The notes under the pieces: generated by a model
Database searches by the model: none
Told to the model about the DNA's origin: nothing
What the model saw: the letters and a program-made list of their open reading frames with translations, nothing else
Translations under genes and position numbers: made by a program
Assembly (NCBI GenBank): GCA_013368445.1
Contig: JAACJO010000003.1
Location: 2,480,001-2,544,000, forward strand
DNA length: 64,000 nucleotides
Source: Leucocoprinus leucothites
Lineage: Eukaryota > Basidiomycota > Agaricomycetes > Agaricales > Agaricaceae
Direction: 5' to 3'
Shown here: positions 55,301 through 64,000 of the stretch, one piece after another
Position numbering within the stretch: the stretch's first letter is position 1
How the letters are laid out: each line of letters begins with the position of its first letter

Positions 55301-55826
55301 CAACATATTTGCATCATCATTGCTCTTCGCATTGCAACCCCCATCATTCGTTGTGGGGAATTCAACCCCTGGTGCCATTGGCATAGGACTACTTGCGGGA
55401 CAACTACTGTTCGATAATTACACGGCCACTTTAGGTTCAAACTTGACTCGATCGGTGTCAAATATCCAGCTATTTGACGTGGAAACCAAGTTGGACAAAT
55501 ACTTGACATCTGCGACAAAAGTATTCATGGCTGGATATAATCCATCTCTGGACAGGCCTTCCTCAGGGAGCACTTTAAGCCTTTCAGACTCGAATAATGG
55601 AACAATAGCGACCACCGTCGACCAGATGACCTTAGTCGGGAACAAGGCTATGATCATTACCAGTATGATATTACTGGTCATCGCGTTACGACTTTTACAG
55701 TTGAGCTTGCGTAGCGTATTTTGGAAACAATCAAGGGTCAGGGTATTGGAGCCGTTTGGAATTGCTAGCGTTGCGAGAATGGAGAAGTGGTTGATGAAGG
55801 TGGAGAGGTTGAGAAATGAGGACTAA
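52319..55826 (+). CDS. Large fungal membrane protein made of two tandem units
   Basis: Exons 52319-53123, 53175-54899 and 54961-55826 give 1131 residues. The protein is a duplication. Unit 1 (about 1-530) and unit 2 (about 555-1131) share the same order of elements: helix RGAFSVVFVAWQFIAALLVT against KGAFIIVFTAWHTLSIAFLS; then ASITTAVFPV against GCFTLSTTAV; YRCTWAAP against VNCRWETP; GQSAYLFVGCNGTNERVPCL against YGHFGLLVVGCANNSTGQTD; LLTCDPNYN against LLACDPSKH; KAFLIKPSG against KVFMAGYNP; and a final helix before a basic cytosolic tail. The regions between the helices carry many N-x-S/T sites and paired cysteines, so they probably face outside. This resembles long hypothetical transmembrane proteins of Agaricomycetes; no function is known. 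The start is the first of two nearby ATGs. Confidence 0.8.
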
Positions 55827-56200
55827 GACCAGGACGTCGATGAAGGACGATACAATCCCTAATTTGGGTGCACATAACATATGGACCCCTTGGCAGTTAT
55901 CAGTAGCTGGTGAGGGCTGAGTCATACGCGAAGTTGGAACGGCGCGCGCTGGTGCAGGCTGTGGTTTGTTTGTCGAGAGTAAAATTGTTAGATTATTTAT
56001 GTATTGTATATCATACTACTGAACCCGGGACTTTTAGAGGAAAGCTGGGGTGCTAATCGAGGCGATGCCTAAGGTCCGGAAAAGGACCCGCGACTCCGGT
56101 ACCGCGATGCGTAACGTCACGGGAAGCGTGTCATGGCTCGGTCACGCGCAATTAGAAACCAGTCATTTGTCACCATGTCCAGAACTCCTTGCTCCTTGTC
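55827..56200. other. Intergenic
   Basis: 374 bp holding the 3' flank of the membrane protein and the promoter of RAD4. Nothing distinct is seen. Confidence 0.4.
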
Positions 56201-59200
56201 ATGGACACCAACCTCATTCCTCCTGCCGCAGATAGCGACGACGAGTATGATTGGGAGGAGGTTGAAACTCAGGATGTGCAGCCTCAGACAATTGAAATCA
56301 CCCTGAACGCGCAGCCAAAGGCTGAGGAAGCAAAGAAGTTCGACATCAATTACTTCTCGGTGCAAATACTAACATTGATGGTCTAGGAGGTCGGGTATAT
56401 CTCACGCAGAACGCATTTTACGGATAGACTGTCACAAGATACACACTGTAGCCTTGCTAGTGAACGCTCGCATCCGGAATCGATGGTTGAACGATGGGCT
56501 ATTGCATGTATGCTGTCTTGAAGATACTTTGTTTTTTTGCTTAACTAAAGACTTTGAAGGCTCGACTACTGTCCTTGTGCCCGTTAAAACTTCAAAATGC
56601 GTTTGCAATGATACACAAATCACGAGTTCCCGATTCCAACCAGCGCGGTCGCATGTTCGAAAATGCTGTTCATGACCTCACCGACTGGTGGTCGAGTTCA
56701 TTCGAGGTAGTACCAGAGGGTCATCTACGCAATCGTACTTTCCATGATGTTCAGAAACTCTTAGAGCGATATCGACTCCTTTCCAACGACGATGATTCTC
56801 ATAATTCAGAGATGGACCTGGATATTCTACAAGACGCCTTAGATGAAGATGGCGAATACATACGAAGCCCCAAGAGCTTGATGAAACATGCTCTCATGGC
56901 CAGAGGGTCTAGAGACACCAGCGGCCAGCTATTTACGGCCCTTTGCCGTGCCTTAGCGATACCAGCTCGCCTAGTCGTGAGCCTTCAGAGCGTACCTTGG
57001 CAAGCAAGTATTGGGAAGCCAAAGCCAAAATATACCAAAAAGAAGGCGCCTGGAAAGAGCAAAGGCAAAGGGAAGGCAACATCCACTGGGAACAGTTCTC
57101 AGGCCTCTGAACATGAAGAGAGTGCTGGCGACAACGATATGGAAGAGGTGGAGATTCCAGCAGCCTCAAGTTCAACGCACGATGTCAAAGGCAAAAGTAA
57201 AGCAATAAGCTTTCCGGGCGTTGGACAACGCTTGGACAGCTCACCGCCCGTGGGCAAAGGGAAAGAGAAGGAGAAAGCGAAACCTCCGATTAAGCTCAGG
57301 AAGGCTCGACCACAAGGCCGAAGGTTGGGCAGTGCTTCCCCTTCAACCTCTGATGCTGGTGATGGTACGTTAGCTCGATGCTTTGTGACATTGATGGTGA
57401 TCCGTTTACCCTTTGCCAGTGCCTCCGGATCCAACGACCACACCTCCCGTTTTCTGGACTGAGGTCTTTTCAAAACCTGACGGTCGATGGCTTCCCGTCG
57501 ACCCTATCCGTTCTATCGTGAACAAGCGCAAGGTCTTTGACCCAACACCTATAGCCAATAATGTTACGACGAATGCTGCCGTGGCTCAATTTTCTCGATT
57601 TAATTCGCCTGTGCCAAAAAAACCATCGAAGGCACCTCTCAAACAAGACAATCGACTCTTGTACGTTTTAGCGTTTGAAGAAGACGGATATGCTCGAGAC
57701 GTTACTCGGAGATATGCTCGGGAATACGGCAGTAAAGTTGCGAAAGTGCAAGGCGGTAGTGGTGCGGCGAACATGGGTGGTGGGGGTAAAGGTAGAGTAA
57801 CCTGGTGGAATCATGTTCTGAGCCTAGTTCACAGACCTTATCGTCTCGTAAGTAGCAGGCAGTCAGCGTTGCCCTTCTCAGTTTGATCTTGCGCAGCACA
57901 GAGATGACATCGAAGACGAGGAGCTCGAGACGGCACAAATGCTTGAGGGAATGCCAACGACAATCAGCGGCTTCAAGGATCATCCAATGTACGTCGCGCA
58001 TTGATATCTGCTATGATTTCATTCTGACAGAAGCCGAAGTTACGTTCTTCTGCGACATCTTAAACAGAACGAGACTATACACCCACCACCTCCGTCCACC
58101 CCAGAGTTGGGCAAGTTCCGCGGGGAACCTGTCTACCCGAGGTCTGCTGTAGTCTCTCTCAAAACAGCAGAGAACTGGATGCGTAGTGAAGGCAGAACTG
58201 TCAAAGCTGGCGAACAGCCTCTGAAGATGATCAAGGTTCGAGCAGGAACTGTTAATAAACTGCGAGAACTCGAAGTCATCAAGGAGGCCGGTGCGAGCGG
58301 AGAGGGTGGTCCTCCAGGCGATGTCATGCAGGGGCTATATGCACGTTCACAGACAGAGGTTTATGTGCCAGACCCAGTTATCGATGTACGCCTTGACCAT
58401 TTACTTTTCTTTACTTGACCTTCAACCGTCTCTCGTTTCAGGGAATCGTGCCCAAGAATAATTTCGGCAACATTGATCTCTACACGCCCTCAATGCTGCC
58501 TCGCGGTGGAGTACATATCCCTTGTGAGTTTAATCTTCCTCGAGACCGGCAAGTAACGCTCTATTGATGCTGTGGATACGTTTACTTTGGCTTCTATTGC
58601 CCATCCCGGCGAACAACAATGTTAATCAATCGTACGACAGATAAAGGTGTTGCAAAGATAGCAAGGAAACTAGGGTTCGATTTCGCTGAGGCTGTTGTGC
58701 GTGATTATCCAATATACTTTTTCATTGGGTCGCTTATTTGATTCACTCTTCCCCCTTCATGCTCATAATTTGCCCACCAGACTGGCTTCGAGTTCAAGAA
58801 GCGACGAGCTTTCCCAGTAATAGAAGGTGTGGTTATAGCAAAGGAGAACGAAGGTGTTCTATTAGAGGTACGTTTGATGAACTCGTTCTCCAAGCTTCAC
58901 TTTGCCCTTTTTTCGTCTGAGGCCGAATCTGCGAGGCCGATTACTGATCAGCTCGCTTATTTAGGCATTTTGGGAATCTGAACGAGTGGCCGAGGAGAAA
59001 GCCCGAGCAAAACGCGAAGAACGAGTGATCAAACAATGGACGCGGTTAATCCAGGGTCTTCGAATACGGCAACGATTGCAAGAACAATACGGGACCAAGC
59101 CTGATCGATTCGTGCACGAGGACGACGCCATCCACAAGGGCAAGGGGAAGATGAAGCAGGAGAAAGGGGATGGGAGTGTGGATGAAGATGAAAAGGATTT

Positions 59201-60348
59201 TGGAGCAGTAACAGACGCCGGAAAGGACGGGCTATTACAAACGGAAACTGAGGTACGCATACAGTCATGATTTGCCAAAATCTGAGATGAAGCAACTCTC
59301 ACTGACATCGATAATTACTCTTTCTCTGCTTCATGGCGCAATCTAGGAAATGCCCGGGGATGACGGTGACGGCGGGTTCCTCATCGGAGCCGATGACGTG
59401 GTCGAAGCCTTTCATCTACCCAAATTCCAATATGTGCCGGACCAGCCTGTACTATCATTTCAACCCGAACATCCATCAGCTTCATCTAGTGAGAATCAAC
59501 ACCCGAAAATCACCATGGACAAAAAACTGGAACTGGAAGAAGATTCCACGAGTGATGCTCCAGACTTCATGACTTACGACCTCGACGAAGATGAGGGTAT
59601 GGAAATCGACAACCCTGATGTCAGTGCGGAGCTGAGCACTAGTAACGGCATTTCTGGTACACCGGATAATGCCTTCGTACCAAAAACTATGGCAGAGCTT
59701 GCGGCAGATGCCATGGCCCGACAACAAGCACGACATGGTTCTCTCAGCTCACGACCATTCCCTATCGGACAGGAACATCAGCAACGAGCAGGACAGTCCG
59801 GATTTACTGGAGATGAAATTGTTGACGGTGGCATAAATGAAAATGTCAACACCATCAATGGGCCGGCAAAGAAGGCTGGTACTGATGCCGACGTCAATGC
59901 TCCTGGACAATCTACTAGCGACGTAGCTGAGGTCGTACCACCAACGATAGTCCCTGATACTCAAGGATCCACGCGTAAACTTAGGTCAAACGCAAGAGCG
60001 AAGCATTCCCCTCGAAAAAAGACCCCAATGTCAATACCCCAGAGGCGCCGCAACACCCGTACAACCGGGCGTAAGCGAGCACGGAAAGATCAATCGGACA
60101 TGGAGGACCCCGAGGTCAGCGTCAGAGAGGATGATGCTGACGATGCTGACGACTATGGCGGAGGTGCGGAGAGATCGAAAGGACTGGCGAAACGCAAGAA
60201 GTCCAGGATAACAGAGACGTCAACTGTCTTAGCTGCTAATGGTCCCCCCATTTCCACTCCTTCCAACGAGGGGAGAGATTTTCGCAGCATCGCTGCACCC
60301 ACGAGGACGCTACGTCCACGGACATCAAAAAATCGCTACCAAGATTGA
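56201..60348 (+). CDS. RAD4: DNA damage recognition protein RAD4/XPC
   Basis: Recognises helix-distorting lesions and starts global nucleotide excision repair in the nucleus. Eleven exons: 56201-56337, 56387-56507, 56560-57364, 57420-57847, 57897-57988, 58040-58385, 58442-58523, 58641-58696, 58781-58867, 58965-59252, 59347-60348; 1147 residues. An acidic start precedes SGISHAERILRIDCHKIHTV and NARIRNRWLNDGLL. The transglutaminase-like core has GQLFTALCRALAIPARLVVS and PVFWTEVFSKPDGRWLPVDP, with a Lys/Ser/Glu insert between them. BHD1-3 follow: GEPVYPRSAVVSLKTAENWM, YVPDPVIDGIVPKNNFGNID, LYTPSMLPRGGVHIPYKGVA and FEFKKRRAFPVIEGVVIAKE. The C-terminal 330 residues are acidic then basic (RNTRTTGRKRARKDQ). 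The first intron (GTTCGA donor) is chosen over a stop-containing read-through. Confidence 0.95.
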
Positions 60349-60609
60349 AGAGGAAGATAGCAGTTGGAATCCGCATCCTGGGAAGCCATCTTGAGATAGA
60401 TAGCCTACTTCGGTAAAGGGGCGGTCGTTCTAGCATTTGATGTCAATCTCCACTCCAGGTTGATGATGCTGACTGCGGTCCACTTCCTTGCCACCCCATC
60501 CTACTAAGTACGTATCTCCCACCTTATCATACTTAGTCCCCCCCTCCCCCCTCTTCCCCTACTTGGTAAAGTAATGCATGTACCTCTCAGAGTACACTTA
60601 ATTATACGG
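60349..60609. terminator. Convergent 3' region of RAD4 and TRM61
   Basis: 261 bp between two converging stop codons, so both transcripts end or overlap here. Several pyrimidine-rich runs lie near 60535-60560. No clear terminator signal is seen. Confidence 0.3.
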
Positions 60610-62274
<1,665 letters not shown>

Positions 62275-62747
62275 AGTGGTTGTGGGAAGAGGACGATCAA
62301 ATGAGATTTTGGATCGGAAAACAAATCTAGAATGCCGTAACTCAGATCTATATGCTGTCACACCCAGATCCTCCACAAATCATCCTCTCCTCCCCTCCTC
62401 AAAAATTCATCCCAGGCCATGTGCCCAGTAAAGTGGCAATGCCGTGGGAAAGAGTTGCAGAATGGGATCGGGTGGCCACACAAAGATACACACCCGTCCA
62501 TCCATACCAGACAGCTACATCGGCTTACCTTAATAAACAACCCCTGCCATCCTCTTCTTCCCCACCACCACTCCTCCCTATAGGTTATGCTGCCGTCATT
62601 CCACTAACTTTCCATTACATAGTGCTTGAGTTTTCTCGAACCTCATCTTGACTTCCCTATCACACAATAAGCGCCCTGGTATCCATTTTAAACCCTCGCC
62701 CTGTTTCTCACCAGGTGCCGAACATCATTCCACCAAAACCCCTTGCC
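62275..62747. promoter_or_regulatory. Divergent promoter region, TRM61 and PAS gene
   Basis: 473 bp between divergent starts. A plus-strand ORF at 62352-62651 covers it but has no motif. No clear TATA box is seen. Confidence 0.4.
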
Positions 62748-64000
62748 ATGGATAACACTCCTTGCGTCTCTTTCAGTTAGTGTTGTGCTTGTTCCCTCAA
62801 ATTCACCTTTATCATGACACCTTTTTCACCCTCAGTTGGTATCGTCGACTTCTCACAGGAGGTAAATCATTTGTAACGTCCCTGGGCCACAGCACCCGAG
62901 GCTAATTAACCACTCTCTAGGCGAGATGGATATACATGACAGATTCCGTTTCTGATCTCCTCGGTTGGTCGTCATAGAATATTTTTTGCCCTTCATGAGT
63001 CATGACCGCCGCCAGGCTTTGAACCCCATGAACTCGTTGGTCGTCCCTCCCTGGAACTGGTGCACCCAGACGAGTTTGGACGCGTCAGACAGCTTCACTA
63101 GTGCGCCCCATGATTTTCAGGCGCCTTCTCGCAGGGAATCTCATCGTTGCCTCAGTGACACTATCAACCACGATAAAGCCGCGGTCCTTGTCTACCTCCG
63201 AATGAGGCACAAAGATCCATACAAAGGCTACATTCTTTGCGGGATTGTAAGTAATTCCGCTAGCAATTTCAACATTTATACCACTAAACGTTCAATGCCT
63301 CTCTGCTGACAGTCAAGGTTAGCATCCTAGACTCCTAATTACCAGTAGCGGCTCATCCAAGGTTGTCACCACAGAACTGTCGTTCACAACGTGCTCGTAG
63401 GAAGCGTCTCCTTCGCAAGTCCCGGCGCAAAGGCTTTGCATAACGCCTCAACCGCCCAAGAAATCACCGTTATATCACCTAGCGCTCACAACTTCCAGTT
63501 CCGCGTGCGTTCAACCCCGCGTTTTTCACCCAAGATAAACATGTAATCAACCCCTACTTTTCAGCGTTGGCATGATCCGTCCCCTATGCCCCCGAGTCCA
63601 ATACCTACAAGCATGACATCACCTACTACCACAGCTCCCCCCGCTTCTCCCTGGCAGTCACCCAGCCCCCGCAGCTCGCGAAGTCCAAGTATCAGTCACC
63701 GCAGTCCCTCTGAGGATCCCGGAAGTAGCTCCGACCAGGATAGAGACACTCCTCCTCAAGTTCATGAACGCGAACGTACAGCTGATTCCCCCAAAAGTGA
63801 TATTATCACATTTGATCATTTGCCCAATCAATCCTTTCGTACGGCTTTCATTCTCGACCGATTCTCTGTGAATTGCACCATCTTGTATTGTTCAAATGAC
63901 CTCCTCATCTCCACCACGGAATGCATTGGCCGTAGTTTCTTTGACTACGTCGCTAAACGGGACGAGGATCAGGTCAAAAGCTGGGTGGACTGTGTAAAGG
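62748..64000 (+). CDS. PAS-domain protein, 3' end beyond window
   Basis: Exons seen: 62748-62775, 62836-62861, 62921-62963, 63016-63100, 63156-63246, 63313-63317, 63375-63504 and 63565 to the edge. The first PAS domain reads FIGIVDFSQEARWIYMTDSV, SDLLGFEPHELVGRPSLELV, HPDEFGRVRQLHYDTINHDK, AAVLVYLRMRHKDPYKGYIL, CGISRTVVHNVLVGSVSFAS and FQFRRWHDPSPMP. A Pro/Ser-rich linker leads to a second PAS-like start (SFRTAFILDRFSVNCTILYC). Exon 6 is only five bases (TCAAG); without it the frame breaks between CGI and RTVVHN. The family is fungal PAS proteins possibly involved in light, redox or other sensing; no cofactor motif (such as the LOV cysteine) was found. The remaining C-terminus is not visible. 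Confidence 0.8.

Overview
The window is nuclear DNA of a mushroom-forming basidiomycete, most probably an agaric (Agaricomycetes). Its genes carry many short introns, mostly 45-60 bp, and several families typical of that group are present: a fungal BTB family with a fixed three-exon structure, F-box propeller and F-box/LRR-type proteins, a DUF6534 membrane protein, DUF5648 secreted proteins and a Ty1/copia element. No species is named because nothing in the sequence fixes one.

Layout. 1-2929 (-): ribonucleotide reductase large subunit (RNR1), cut by the left edge. 3202-9616: a 6.4-kb copia retrotransposon with 373-bp LTRs and a 5-bp target duplication, inserted about 275 bp upstream of the RNR1 start and separating it from two ACGCGT boxes. 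10345-13656: two tandem nicotinamide riboside kinase genes. 14053-21576: three BTB genes interleaved with an F-box gene and an aldo/keto reductase that has a C-terminal membrane anchor. 21680-23484: two small unknown genes around a tRNA-Gln with an intron. 24743-39777: a cluster of secreted proteins, with five DUF5648 genes, one DUF5648 relic, a 61-residue cysteine-containing secreted protein, a secreted/membrane protein and an F-box/LRR-like gene. 40033-47157: EBP2 (ribosome biogenesis), a secreted protein of eight exons and AVL9 (late secretory pathway). 48706-55826: a DUF6534 membrane protein and a 1131-residue membrane protein made of two tandem units. 56201-64000: RAD4/XPC, TRM61 and the start of a PAS-domain protein.

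The most unusual locus is 38322-39777. It encodes a signal peptide, then ten 15-17-residue cysteine repeats built on CDCKDPKCKDPKCPPK, then a Gly-Asn linker, then three DUF5648 repeats. Its DUF5648 neighbours carry different N-terminal modules (Thr/Ser plus polyproline, Gly/Asn, or none), so this looks like a locus where a C-terminal module is recombined with new secreted heads.

A second theme is extreme splicing. Family-conserved reading frames require exons of 4 nt (RNR1), 5 nt (PAS gene), 10 nt (AVL9) and 12 nt (both kinase copies), three GC-AG introns, and one 5' splice site duplicated by a 77-bp tandem repeat. All gene models were built by hand from splice consensus, frame continuity and remembered family conservation. 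No alignment or transcript data were used.
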